The position numbers were made by a program, and so were the translations under genes. Below the pieces are notes generated by a model that was not told the origin of the DNA, did not search any database, and was given only the letters and a program-made list of their open reading frames with translations. A stretch of 64,000 nucleotides of DNA from Spongiibacter taiwanensis (GTDB taxonomy: Bacteria > Pseudomonadota > Gammaproteobacteria > Pseudomonadales > Spongiibacteraceae). Within the stretch, counting starts at the first letter, position 1. Every line of letters begins with the position of its first letter. The stretch lies in the NCBI RefSeq assembly GCF_023702635.1, contig NZ_CP098455.1:2046001-2110000 (forward strand). Direction: 5' to 3'. Positions 1 to 8,507 of this stretch are shown in pieces.

Positions 1-1
1 G

Positions 2-1222
2 GAGGAAAACGACTCCGTTCGGAACAGGCTCACTCACTCTCACGAGGTAAGCAATCTGGCCAGAAGCATCGGTGTCAGATTAGCATTCGAACACGCTGAA
101 GAAGTATTTGGGCCAAACCACGAAAGCCTCAAAGTAAAGCGAAACGTACCAGCGGTCCTAGCAGCCGTTGGCTTAGCTCACGACCTAGGAAATCCACCGT
201 TCGGCCATCAGGGTGAGCTAGCGATGCAGCAGTGGTTTGAGGCTAGCGGAGAAAAACTTTGGGAAGCTTCAGAAATTGATCAAGTCCCCAGCGATTTTTT
301 GAGCTTTGATGGCAACGCTCAAACATTCCGCCTACTAACACGATTGCAATTACTAAACGATGAATTCGGCTTAAACCTAACCGTAAGCACATTGGCAGCA
401 TTATTGAAGTATCCAAGCATATACGGATCACCGGAAGAGAAAAAAGGTGGCTATAAAAAATACGGCGTGTTCCACAGCGAGAGAGAAATAGCAAAAGAGG
501 TCTGGGAAAACACCGGTCTCAATGAGGGCGTGAGACACCCATTTGCATACATCATGGAAGCGTGCGACGACATTGCGTATTCTATTATCGACGCCGAAGA
601 TACGGTAAAAAAAGGTTATGCATCTTTCTATGATCTAATCGATCATCTGGATAGTTGGCCTGAAAAAGATTCAGTAATAGAAAAGGTTATTTCCGAATCT
701 AAAAAGAAAAACCTAATATTCAAGAAAGAAAAATTAAGCTCTAAAGAGCTCAATGATATGTCAATGCAGATGTTTCGCGTAAATGCGATTTTTCATATGA
801 TAAATTCTGCTACTACTGGCTTTGTTTCCAATATCGATAAGATAATGAGTGGAAGTATAACTCCAGGATTTGAGCTTATTAAGAACTCTGAAAGCGCTCA
901 GTTATGCAAAGCCGTCAAAGACTTTGACCGACGATATGGCTTCCAAAATAGAGATGTCCTCAAACTGGAACTGCAGGGTAGCAATTACATCAAAGGAATG
1001 ATGGATATGCTGTCTTCTGCGGTAATCAATGGCGACGATGCTGGCAGGCCATTTGAGCGATACATATTTGGCGAAGTTTCAGAAAATTACCGACGGGTTT
1101 ATAACGACACCGACTCTAGTGGTTATGCAAAATGCCAATTAATGTGTGACGCACTTTCTGGAATGACTGAGACATACCTTATAAAGAAATATGAAGAGTA
1201 CAGGGAGCTAATGTCCGTATGA
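2..1222 (+). CDS. dGTPase-like HD-domain triphosphohydrolase (5' partial)
   Basis: The reading frame is open from base 2, so the start lies outside the window; 406 residues are visible and the first internal Met is at 224. The upstream part of the frame reads NRLTHSHEV followed by HDLGNPPFGH, the metal-binding H...HD core of dGTP triphosphohydrolases. Further on are NAQTFRLLTRLQ and EACDDIAYSIIDAEDTV, also typical of the family. Known members hydrolyse dGTP (some other dNTPs) to deoxynucleoside and triphosphate in the cytoplasm. The stop overlaps the next gene by 4 bp (ATGA), so the two are probably translationally coupled. The DNA is much more AT-rich than polA next door, which suggests horizontal acquisition. 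Family assignment is firm. Whether the role is housekeeping dNTP control or phage defence is inference. Confidence 0.88.
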   Translation, partial: EENDSVRNRLTHSHEVSNLARSIGVRLAFEHAEEVFGPNHESLKVKRNVPAVLAAVGLAHDLGNPPFGHQGELAMQQWFEASGEKLWEASEIDQVPSDFLSFDGNAQTFRLLTRLQLLNDEFGLNLTVSTLAALLKYPSIYGSPEEKKGGYKKYGVFHSEREIAKEVWENTGLNEGVRHPFAYIMEACDDIAYSIIDAEDTVKKGYASFYDLIDHLDSWPEKDSVIEKVISESKKKNLIFKKEKLSSKELNDMSMQMFRVNAIFHMINSATTGFVSNIDKIMSGSITPGFELIKNSESAQLCKAVKDFDRRYGFQNRDVLKLELQGSNYIKGMMDMLSSAVINGDDAGRPFERYIFGEVSENYRRVYNDTDSSGYAKCQLMCDALSGMTETYLIKKYEEYRELMSV

Positions 1223-2148
1223 CTTTTGTATCGCACGCACCGGCCCCCTCTGCAGTAGCGCTAAGAGAGAGAGTTGAAAGGCTCTTTGGCAAGGGCCTGC
1301 AACATAAACAAGTGAGAGAGAACCAATTTTCTCTGAATCTCGACGCTACCCAAGATATGTTCTCCGAACTTGAATCTCCTTACAGTGGTATTGGAGGATT
1401 TTTAGATTTGCTGTGTGACAAAATCCCCGTGGGGGATCTTTATATATTTGGAGGGCTAATTCGAGACATAGGCCTCTTCGGGAAAAAGGGGTTTAAATCG
1501 GATATCGATTTGGTGGTTGACGGAGACTGGGAGTCACTTATTTTTTTCCTTGAACATTTGGGGGCAGTTAGGAATAAATTCGGTGGCTATAGGCTTAATA
1601 AATATGGACAACCTATTGATATTTGGAACGCTAGAGAAACTTGGGCAATAAGACACGGCCATGTCAATTATGACGGTATATCATCCCTACTCGAAACAAC
1701 GGTTTTGAACTGGGATGCGATTCTTATGAACTGGAGGACAAAGCGTTTTATCTATAAGCCTAAATATTTAGATGAGCTCAATACTCGGGCGCTAGATGTT
1801 GTTCTTATACACAACCCAAACCCGCTGGGAATGCTGGTCAGAGTCCTTCGTCACTTGTGCCTAAAAGATGCGGCCTCTATATCCGTTCGCACACTGAATT
1901 ATCTCGAAGACGCAACCAACCAATACTCCTTCGAGCAAATTGTTGAAAGTGAACGCAGGAGCTATGGAAACTCAATAATCGAAAAAGCAATCTACCAAGT
2001 ATTTAAAATTGCTAGCAAAGACCAAACCAACCCCGCTAGAGAAAGATTTATTTCTGCGTCAGAGCGCGCAAAACGCGAGGGGCTGGTACTGTCCTACATG
2101 CAGCTCGAACACGAGGCATTCGCTTCTCAGCAGCCCAGCATGGGATAG
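1219..2148 (+). CDS. Nucleotidyltransferase-fold protein coupled to the dGTPase
   Basis: A 309-residue protein starting at the ATG that overlaps the dGTPase stop. Around residues 75-100 it carries a Pol-beta/poly(A)-polymerase-head signature: FGGLIRD, a short spacer, then KSDIDLVV (the DxD pair). A third candidate acidic residue lies in QPIDIWNA. All catalytic acids of a nucleotidyltransferase are therefore plausibly present. The C-terminal third is helical and resembles no RNA-binding domain I recognise. It lacks the full length of a CCA-adding enzyme or poly(A) polymerase. The substrate is unknown: it could modify tRNA, a protein or a nucleotide. It shares the AT-rich composition of the dGTPase and ends 44 bp from the convergent polA stop. 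Fold assignment is fairly secure; function is not assigned. Confidence 0.7.
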   Translation: MTFVSHAPAPSAVALRERVERLFGKGLQHKQVRENQFSLNLDATQDMFSELESPYSGIGGFLDLLCDKIPVGDLYIFGGLIRDIGLFGKKGFKSDIDLVVDGDWESLIFFLEHLGAVRNKFGGYRLNKYGQPIDIWNARETWAIRHGHVNYDGISSLLETTVLNWDAILMNWRTKRFIYKPKYLDELNTRALDVVLIHNPNPLGMLVRVLRHLCLKDAASISVRTLNYLEDATNQYSFEQIVESERRSYGNSIIEKAIYQVFKIASKDQTNPARERFISASERAKREGLVLSYMQLEHEAFASQQPSMG

Positions 2149-2192
2149 CGGGTAAGCCTTATAATCATCCACCGCCTAGAAAAAGCCTATCC

Positions 2193-4925
2193 CTAATGCG
2201 CCTCATCCCAGTTATCCCCCACACCCAAACCAACCTCCAGCGGCACATCCAGTTTGGCCGCCCCAGCCATTAGCGCTTCAATTTTTTTGCTGACGGCATC
2301 GATCTGCTCTTCGGCCACTTCCAGCACCAGTTCATCATGCACCTGCATAATAATTTTGGCGTCGGGTTTTTCGCTGGCGAGGTATTCATCCACCGCAATC
2401 ATGGCCCGCTTGATGATATCGGCGGCGGTGCCTTGCATGGGGGCGTTGATGGCGGTGCGTTCGGCGGCCTGGCGGCGCTGGCCGTTGCTGGCGTTGATTT
2501 CTGGCAGGTGCAGGCGGCGGCCAAACAGGGTTTCTACATAGCCTTTTTCGGCGGCGAGTTTGCGGGTGTCGTCCATGTAACGCAGCACGCCGGGGTAGCG
2601 GGCAAAGTAGAGGTCGATATATTCCTGGGCCTCGTTGCGGCCAATATGGAGCTGGCGGGCCAGACCGAAGGCCGACATGCCGTAGATCAAACCGAAGTTG
2701 ATGGCCTTGGCGTTGCGGCGCTGTTCGTCGCTGACTTCATCGACCGCCACACCAAACACTTCCGCCGCCGTTGCCCGGTGAATATCCTCGCCTTTGGCAA
2801 AGGCGTCGATCAGGCCTTTGTCGCCAGAGAGGTGGGCCATGATGCGCAGCTCGATCTGGGAGTAGTCCGCCGCCAATATCTTGTAGCCCTCGGGGGCAAT
2901 AAAGGCTTTGCGGATGCGCCGCCCCTCGGGGGTGCGGATGGGGATGTTTTGCAGGTTGGGGTCGGAGGAGGACAGCCGCCCGGTGGCCGCCACCGCCTGG
3001 TGGTAGGAGGTGTGAATGCGGCCAGTTTTGGGGTCGATCAGCAGGGGCAGTTTGTCGGTGTAGGTGGATTTGAGCTTGGCCATGCCCCGGTAGTCCAGTA
3101 TCACCTTGGGCAGGGGGTAGTCGTGGGCCAGCTCCACCAACACCTCTTCCGCGGTGGAGGGCGCGCCCTTGGGGGTCTTTTTAATGACCGGGATTTCCAG
3201 CTTTTCAAACAGGATTTCGCCCAGCTGTTTGGGGGAGGACAGGTTAAAAGGCCCGCCCGCCAGCTCGTGGGCTTCCAGCTCGAGGGCCTGAATCTTCTCG
3301 CCCAGCTCCTGACTCTGCTTGGCCAGCATATCCCGACTGACCAAGGCGCCGTTATGTTCAATGCGGGTGAGCACTGGCACTAGCGGCAGTTCAATTTCGC
3401 GATAGACCGACATCAGCGAGGGGTGCTGCTCCAGCTTGGCGGACAGCGCCTGATGCAGACGCAGGGTAATGTCGGCATCCTCAGCGGCATAGGGGCCGGC
3501 CTGCTCCAGGGCGATCTGGTTAAAAGTAAGCTGCTTGGCGCCTTTGCCGGCAATGTCTTCAAAATGGATGGTGCTGTGACCCAGGTATTTCAGGGCCAGG
3601 CTGTCCATGTCGTGGCGGCTGGCAGTGGAGTCCAGCACGTAGGACTCCAGCATGGTGTCATCACTGATGCCCTGCATGATGATGCCGTGATTGGCCAGTA
3701 CATGGGCGTCGTACTTCAGGTTCTGGCCAAGCTTGGCCACCTTGGGGTCTTCCAACAGGGGCTTGAGGGCGCCCAGTACCTGCTCCTCGCTGAGCTGGTC
3801 GGGGGCATCCAGATAGTCGTGACCAAAGGGCACATAGGCGGCTTCGCCGGGGGTAACGGCGAAGGACACGCCGACCACTCTGGCCTGCATATATTCCAGG
3901 GCAGTGGTTTCGGTATCAAAGGCGAACAGCTCGGCGGCCTTGAGCTTTTCAAGCCAGGCGTCGAAATCCGCCTGAGTGAGTACTAACTGATAATCGGTCT
4001 CGGCAGCCGTTTTGGCCGCGCCGCCATCGTCCGTATCACCGGCATCACCACCAGACAGCTCTTCAATCCAGGACTTAAATTCCATTTCCTGAAACAGGGC
4101 CAGCAGTTTGTCGTTGTCGGGCGGGGTCGGGGTGAGGGCGGCCAGATCGAGCTCCAGCTCCACATCGCATTTGATGGTGGCCAGCTTGTAGGACAGCTCG
4201 GCCATTTCCCGGTTGTCGGCCAGCTTTTTGCCCAGGCTTTTGGCGCCCCGTACCTCCAGCTCGGCGACTTTATCCAGATTGGCGTAGATCTCTTCCAGGC
4301 TGCCCAGCCCCTGCAGCAGAGCCAGGGCGGTTTTTTCGCCGACGCCAGGAACACCGGGGATGTTGTCGACTTTATCGCCCATCAGGGCAAGATAATCGAT
4401 GATCAGGCGGGGCGGCAGGCCAAACTTTTCCTCTACACCCCTCTCATCCAGCACCGTTTCGGTCATGGTGTTGACCAGGGTGACGTGAGCATTCACTAAC
4501 TGGGCCATATCCTTGTCGCCGGTGGAGACAATCACCGGCCGCTCGCTGCCCGCCTGGGCGGCCAGGGTGCCGATCACGTCGTCGGCCTCTACACCGTCAA
4601 TCACCAGCCGGGGCAGACCCATGGCGTCGATGATGTCGTTAATGGGCTGCACTTGCAGCCGCAGGTCATCGGGCATGGGCGGGCGCTGGGCCTTGTACTG
4701 CTCAAACATCTCATCCCGAAAGGTTTTGCCCTTGGCGTCAAAGACCACCGCAATGGGGCTGTCGGGGTAATCCTTCTGCAGGCGCCGCAGCATGCTGATC
4801 ACCCCCCGCACCGCGCCGGTGGGCTGGCCAGCGGAGTTGCGCAGATCGGCTTTGAACATGGCGTGAAAGGCGCGGTAGAGATAGGAAGACCCATCTACCA
4901 GTACCAGCGGGGCAGGAGCAGTCAT
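2193..4925 (-). CDS. polA: DNA polymerase I
   Basis: 910 residues, close to the 928 of E. coli. Three domains are visible. The N-terminal 5' nuclease (about 1-290) has [12 protein letters not shown] and the [12 protein letters not shown] metal site. The 3'-5' exonuclease (about 320-500) has Exo [12 protein letters not shown], Exo [11 protein letters not shown] and Exo [11 protein letters not shown], so proofreading acids are intact. The C-terminal polymerase has motif A DYSQIELR, motif [15 protein letters not shown] and motif C VHDELV. It fills gaps in excision repair and removes Okazaki primers. It is transcribed alone and faces the AT-rich dGTPase/nucleotidyltransferase pair. Confidence 0.98.
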   Translation of the reverse strand: MTAPAPLVLVDGSSYLYRAFHAMFKADLRNSAGQPTGAVRGVISMLRRLQKDYPDSPIAVVFDAKGKTFRDEMFEQYKAQRPPMPDDLRLQVQPINDIIDAMGLPRLVIDGVEADDVIGTLAAQAGSERPVIVSTGDKDMAQLVNAHVTLVNTMTETVLDERGVEEKFGLPPRLIIDYLALMGDKVDNIPGVPGVGEKTALALLQGLGSLEEIYANLDKVAELEVRGAKSLGKKLADNREMAELSYKLATIKCDVELELDLAALTPTPPDNDKLLALFQEMEFKSWIEELSGGDAGDTDDGGAAKTAAETDYQLVLTQADFDAWLEKLKAAELFAFDTETTALEYMQARVVGVSFAVTPGEAAYVPFGHDYLDAPDQLSEEQVLGALKPLLEDPKVAKLGQNLKYDAHVLANHGIIMQGISDDTMLESYVLDSTASRHDMDSLALKYLGHSTIHFEDIAGKGAKQLTFNQIALEQAGPYAAEDADITLRLHQALSAKLEQHPSLMSVYREIELPLVPVLTRIEHNGALVSRDMLAKQSQELGEKIQALELEAHELAGGPFNLSSPKQLGEILFEKLEIPVIKKTPKGAPSTAEEVLVELAHDYPLPKVILDYRGMAKLKSTYTDKLPLLIDPKTGRIHTSYHQAVAATGRLSSSDPNLQNIPIRTPEGRRIRKAFIAPEGYKILAADYSQIELRIMAHLSGDKGLIDAFAKGEDIHRATAAEVFGVAVDEVSDEQRRNAKAINFGLIYGMSAFGLARQLHIGRNEAQEYIDLYFARYPGVLRYMDDTRKLAAEKGYVETLFGRRLHLPEINASNGQRRQAAERTAINAPMQGTAADIIKRAMIAVDEYLASEKPDAKIIMQVHDELVLEVAEEQIDAVSKKIEALMAGAAKLDVPLEVGLGVGDNWDEAH

Positions 4926-5107
4926 AGCGGGAGCGTTCTTTTTTCAAATTTGGGGAACAGGAGTGTATCACGCTGCCAGCGACCCTGCCGCCGCCCCAAA
5001 CGAGCTTAAAGTGTTACCCAAATAAACAGGGAGGAAACGTCCCAGAACGGCGAATATGCGGGCACATGGGAGAAATTACCAAAGATTAACCTCCATGGTG
5101 ATCAATG

Positions 5108-5149
5108 TTGTGTTACCTTACGTAACACAAGGTGACAAAAACACCTTGT
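5108..5149. promoter_or_regulatory. Two overlapping inverted repeats, candidate operator
   Basis: A perfect 9-bp inverted repeat, TTGTGTTAC / GTAACACAA with a 5-bp spacer, occupies 5108-5130. A second one, ACAAGGTG / CACCTTGT with a 7-bp spacer, occupies 5127-5149 and shares 4 bp with the first. They lie 38-79 bp upstream of the small secreted protein gene at 5187, where a promoter would be expected. The symmetry suits a dimeric repressor (TetR or MarR size) or an RNA hairpin in the leader. No cognate regulator is adjacent. The repeats are seen directly; the operator role is inferred. Confidence 0.45.
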
Positions 5150-5186
5150 TCCGGGCGAGACGCCCACTAGCATGAGGAGTAACACC

Positions 5187-5453
5187 ATGAAAACCGCAAC
5201 CAGCGCAATGATGCTTTTGCTTGCCAGCACCCTGGCGACTGCTAACGAGCCACAACAAAAAGCTGCCGACCAGTCGCTGGTGATTGCTTACAACACAAGC
5301 ATGGAAGTAGAACAGCCCCGCAATGAGGTAGAAGTGGCCAGCGAGGCCCGCACCGACCGCGCCCTGAGCGAAACTCTGGGATTGGTGTCGGCAACCTTGA
5401 GCGTGGAGCTCGATGAGAAGATTGGCGCAAAACTGCCTACGTTCGCTAAATAA
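5187..5453 (+). CDS. Small secreted protein of unknown function
   Basis: 88 residues from the ATG at 5187, which has a good ribosome-binding site (GAGGAG, 7 nt upstream). A start 15 bases earlier is possible but would include that site. Residues 1-19 form a signal peptide (MKTATSAMMLLLAS..., cleavage likely after ATA or TAN). The mature part is about 68 residues, acidic, without Cys or a recognised domain. The leader AGGAGTAACACCATGAAA is identical to that of the small secreted gene at 19853. I do not recognise the family. Its spacer holds two inverted repeats, so expression is probably regulated. It converges on znuA with 26 bp between stops. Confidence 0.6.
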   Translation: MKTATSAMMLLLASTLATANEPQQKAADQSLVIAYNTSMEVEQPRNEVEVASEARTDRALSETLGLVSATLSVELDEKIGAKLPTFAK

Positions 5454-5479
5454 TTAGCGGGAATGGCCAATCAGGGGGC

Positions 5480-6322
5480 TCAGACGCCCGATTGCCGAAA
5501 GCAACGTAGAAACGCCTCACCCAGCTGACGGTATAAGCTTAAAAAGCCGTCAGCTTTGTTCCTTTCTACCCCTAGCGGGTCCACCTCTATCACTGGCACC
5601 GACAAATCTGCCGTTAATGCCTGCAGTAACGAAGCAGAATACTGGGGCTCCCGAAACACACACTGAAACTCCCCCGCCTGAAGGCGCTTGCGCAATTCCA
5701 CCACATGCCGGGCACCGGGCATGTGCTCGTCTGATTTCATCACCACCGCCCCCCGGGGCAGATTGTAATGACTCTCAAAGCGAGAGAAGGCATCGTGCAG
5801 GATCAGGTAGGGACGGGGCGGGAAGCGCTGAAAGTCCGCCGCCAGCTGCTTATCGTAAGCGCGAAACTCTGCGCCGAAACGGGCGGCATTGGCGTGGAAA
5901 AAGGCACTTCTGATCGGCATCTTGTCGGAAAGGACCTTGGCGATCCGGTGCGCGATTTGCTGCACTTTGTCACCGTCCAGCCATACGTGGGCATCGTCGT
6001 CGTGACCAATAACCGGAAACAGCGCCGTGGCATGGTCGAGCTTGCGAAGCAGTTTGCGCAACGAGGGCTCCATTGCCGGCCCCACCCAAATCACGGCGGA
6101 GGCCTCGCGCAGGCGCTGGGCATCCGAGGGCTTGAGCTGAAAATCGTGGGGGGACAGGGAAGGGGGAATCAGCAGGTCGCTGTTGATGGCATCACCACCA
6201 ATTTCGGCCACCATCAACTGGATCGGCATGATACTGCTGAGCACCAGCGGCTTGTCATCTGCGCGCACCGGCGCAGCAATGACCGCCAACAGTAATAGCC
6301 AAACACAAAAACCTTTCAACAC
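5480..6322 (-). CDS. znuA: Zinc ABC transporter periplasmic binding protein
   Basis: About 280 residues from a GTG at 6322. The frame extends to a TTG at 6355, but that codon lies inside the Zur-box palindrome, and the GTG is directly followed by a signal peptide (LKGFCVWLLLLAVIAAPVRA). The mature protein reads VLSSIMPIQLMVAEI and LSPHDFQLKPSDAQRL, with the metal His in SPHDF; further His-containing segments are DDAHVWLD and KSDEHMPG. This is the cluster A-I substrate-binding fold of ZnuA. The His-rich loop of many ZnuA proteins is reduced here to a short GHDDDAH. The protein captures zinc in the periplasm for ZnuB/ZnuC. It is divergent from zur-znuC-znuB and probably repressed by Zur. Confidence 0.9.
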   Translation of the reverse strand: MLKGFCVWLLLLAVIAAPVRADDKPLVLSSIMPIQLMVAEIGGDAINSDLLIPPSLSPHDFQLKPSDAQRLREASAVIWVGPAMEPSLRKLLRKLDHATALFPVIGHDDDAHVWLDGDKVQQIAHRIAKVLSDKMPIRSAFFHANAARFGAEFRAYDKQLAADFQRFPPRPYLILHDAFSRFESHYNLPRGAVVMKSDEHMPGARHVVELRKRLQAGEFQCVFREPQYSASLLQALTADLSVPVIEVDPLGVERNKADGFLSLYRQLGEAFLRCFRQSGV

Positions 6323-6347
6323 CCCATCCCCATTGTGAGCATGCCAC

Positions 6348-6368
6348 AAATGCAATATTATAACATTT
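6348..6368. promoter_or_regulatory. Zur box between znuA and zur
   Basis: A 21-bp pseudo-palindrome centred on 6358. The left arm is AAATGCAATA and the right arm TATAACATTT; 8 of 10 positions are complementary. It matches the established gammaproteobacterial Zur operator pattern (AAATGTTATA-N-TATAACATTT). It sits in the divergent spacer between znuA and zur-znuCB, where one site can repress both transcripts when zinc is plentiful. It also covers the TTG at 6355, arguing against that codon as the znuA start. Confidence 0.82.
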
Positions 6369-6450
6369 TAACTTTATGCGCCGCTGGCGTGATTGGCCCA
6401 GAATCGATTTCGGGCGTCATCTGCGGTCAAGTCTGACAAGCTCACCCAAC

Positions 6451-6936
6451 ATGCCCGAAGACATTACCGCCCCACACAATCACCAACGATGTGTCGATAG
6501 CGCCATGGCCACTGCCCGGCAAATTTGCCAGCGCCGTGACAGTCGCCTCACGCCTATTCGAGAGACCGTACTTGCTATCGTTTGGTCCAGCCACAAACCT
6601 ATTGGCGCCTATGGCATTTTAGAGCGCCTGGCGGAGGGCCAAGCCAAACCGCCGGCGCCACCGACGGTTTACCGCGCTCTGGAATTTCTGCTGGAACACA
6701 AGTTGGTGCATAGAATAGCGTCTTTAAACGCGTTTGTCGGCTGCAACGACCCCAGCCATCGGCACGAAGGGCACTTTTTAATTTGCCAGAGCTGCAGCGT
6801 GGCCATTGAAATGGATTCGTCGGCCATTAATGCAGCCATCGATACTGCCGCCAAGCGCCAACACTTTACCGTAACCGGGCAGTGCGTTGAGGTTGCCGGA
6901 CTGTGTCAGCAGTGCGATGAGGGTCAAGCAGTATGA
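6451..6936 (+). CDS. zur: Zinc uptake regulator (Fur family)
   Basis: 161 residues from the ATG at 6451; the frame continues upstream to 6376 but that extension has no Fur-like sequence. The N-terminal winged helix contains LTPIRETVLAIVWSSHKPIGAYGIL and PPTVYRALEFLLEHKLVHRI. The C-terminal metal domain has DPSHRHEGHFLICQSC and a closing LCQQC, giving the two CxxC pairs of the structural zinc site. Zur binds zinc and represses zinc-uptake genes. It overlaps znuC by 4 bp (ATGA) and is probably co-transcribed and autoregulated through the box at 6348. Confidence 0.93.
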   Translation: MPEDITAPHNHQRCVDSAMATARQICQRRDSRLTPIRETVLAIVWSSHKPIGAYGILERLAEGQAKPPAPPTVYRALEFLLEHKLVHRIASLNAFVGCNDPSHRHEGHFLICQSCSVAIEMDSSAINAAIDTAAKRQHFTVTGQCVEVAGLCQQCDEGQAV

Positions 6937-7688
6937 CCAAGGCGCTGTTGCAACTGGACGGCCTGTGCTTGCTGCAGGGGCGTCAGGTGTTGCTTGAGAA
7001 CATCGACCTGAGTTTGCATCCCGGCGAAATCATGACGGTGATCGGCCCCAATGGCGCCGGCAAGACCACGCTGATTAAAGCCGCCCTGGGGCTGATTAAC
7101 GTTTCCGCAGGAAAGGTCCATCGCCGTAGTGATCTGCGCATTGGCTACATGCCCCAGCGCTTGAGCCTGAACCCCTTGATGCCGGTCAGCGTGGAGCGAT
7201 TTCTGCGCATGGCCAATGCCAGCCCCAAAGAGGTCGACCGCGCCCTTGGGCTGACCAATATCCAACACCTGCGCCACTCCCCCCTGCATGATATTTCCGG
7301 CGGCGAAACCCAGCGGGTATTGCTGAGCCGGGCGCTGCTGCGCAACCCGCAGTTACTGGTACTGGACGAACCCGCCCAGGGACTGGATATCACCGGCCAG
7401 ACCGAGCTGTATGAGCTGATTGGCGAACTGCGCCGCACCCTGGGCTGCGCCGTTTTAATGGTATCCCACGACCTGCATTGGGTGATGGCGCAAACCGATA
7501 CCGTCATTTGCCTGAATCAGCACATTTGCTGCCACGGTCACCCGGAACAGGTCAGCAACGATCCTGCTTACCTGTCACTGTTTGGCCGCCGCCACGCCGA
7601 GGCAGTGGCCCTGTATCAACACCACCACGATCATCGCCACGACATGCACGGTGACGTGGTCTGCGAGCACGACCACCACCATGATTGA
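6933..7688 (+). CDS. znuC: Zinc ABC transporter ATP-binding protein
   Basis: 251 residues. Walker A is GPNGAGKTT, the ABC signature is ISGGETQRV, Walker B is LLVLDEPAQGLD, and the switch His is in MVSHDLHWV. It powers zinc import through ZnuB. After the ABC domain the last 25 or so residues are His-rich (YQHHHDHRHDMHGD, then CEHDHHHD), a plausible cytoplasmic zinc-binding tail. It overlaps zur by 4 bp and znuB by 8 bp, so the three are one operon. Confidence 0.95.
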   Translation: MTKALLQLDGLCLLQGRQVLLENIDLSLHPGEIMTVIGPNGAGKTTLIKAALGLINVSAGKVHRRSDLRIGYMPQRLSLNPLMPVSVERFLRMANASPKEVDRALGLTNIQHLRHSPLHDISGGETQRVLLSRALLRNPQLLVLDEPAQGLDITGQTELYELIGELRRTLGCAVLMVSHDLHWVMAQTDTVICLNQHICCHGHPEQVSNDPAYLSLFGRRHAEAVALYQHHHDHRHDMHGDVVCEHDHHHD

Positions 7689-8475
7689 TGTTCTGTTAAA
7701 CGCGCTTCTCGCCGGACTGCTGCTTGCCATCACCGCTGGCCCCCTCGGCAGTCTGGTGGTATGGCAGCGGATGGCCTTCTTCGGCGACACCCTGGCCCAT
7801 TCGGCCCTGCTGGGTGTCGCGGTTGGGGTGGCCCTGCAACTCGATCTGCAGCTGTCGGTACTGCTGTGCTGTCTGCTACTAGCCCTTGCCCTGTTTGGCC
7901 TGCAGGTTTGGCACAACACGCCGCCCGACAGCCTGCTCAGTATTCTGTCGCACAGCAGCCTGGCGCTGGGTTTGGTGGCGCTGTCACTGATGGATCAGCA
8001 ACGCTTAGACCTGACCGCTTTCTTGTTTGGCGATTTGATGGCCGTGATGAGCGAGGATTTGATCAAGCTGGCGGTGATCGACGCACTGGTGCTGGGCTTG
8101 CTGCTGGGCTTCTGGCGCAAACTGGTGGCCATCACAGCCCACGCAGAACTGGCAGCCATTGAAGGTTTACCCGTGAACCGCCTGCGTCTGCTGATGATGT
8201 TGATGGTGGCGGCCACCGTCGCGATTGCGATGAAGATTGTGGGGGTGTTGCTGGTCACCGCCATGCTGATTATTCCCGCGACGGCGGCAGGGCGGATTGC
8301 CCGCAGCCCGGAGCAAACGGCTGTGCTGGCCAGCGTTGCAGGCATCCTCGCCGTCGGCTTTGGCTTGGCTGGCGCCTGGCAGTGGGACTTGCCTGCGGGA
8401 CCGGCCATTGTCTGCGCGGCCAGCCTGATTTTCCTGCTGGCTCAATTTGGGCCTGCCTACCGCCGCAACAACTGA
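7681..8475 (+). CDS. znuB: Zinc ABC transporter permease
   Basis: 264 residues from the ATG at 7681, inside the znuC stop region; the longer frame from 7582 only shadows znuC. It is strongly hydrophobic with about 7-8 membrane segments and starts IDVLLNALLAGLLLAITAGPLGSLVVWQRMAFFGDTLAHSALLGV, the typical N-terminus of the family-9 ABC permeases. It forms the inner-membrane channel for zinc with ZnuC and ZnuA. Last gene of the zur-znuC-znuB operon, convergent with the sco1 unit. Confidence 0.94.
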   Translation: MIDVLLNALLAGLLLAITAGPLGSLVVWQRMAFFGDTLAHSALLGVAVGVALQLDLQLSVLLCCLLLALALFGLQVWHNTPPDSLLSILSHSSLALGLVALSLMDQQRLDLTAFLFGDLMAVMSEDLIKLAVIDALVLGLLLGFWRKLVAITAHAELAAIEGLPVNRLRLLMMLMVAATVAIAMKIVGVLLVTAMLIIPATAAGRIARSPEQTAVLASVAGILAVGFGLAGAWQWDLPAGPAIVCAASLIFLLAQFGPAYRRNN

Positions 8476-8507
8476 TCACGCCAAGTTAACTGGCGCACCA
8501 GCTTTCT

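Noticed and set aside
2142-2193. GGGATAG / CTATCCC inverted repeat as terminator between the nucleotidyltransferase gene and polA
   Set aside because: 38-base spacer and no T run at the right place; both arms include stop codons, so the match may be chance.
2337-3383. 348-codon open frame on the plus strand
   Set aside because: Antisense to polA; the GC-rich codon bias of polA opens this frame and the translation has no recognisable domain.
6323-6355. TTG at 6355 as znuA start
   Set aside because: Codon lies within the Zur box and the added residues are not signal-peptide-like.
8479-8495. CGCCA / TGGCG hairpin between znuB and sco1
   Set aside because: Only 5 bp of stem and no T run; too weak to call a terminator.
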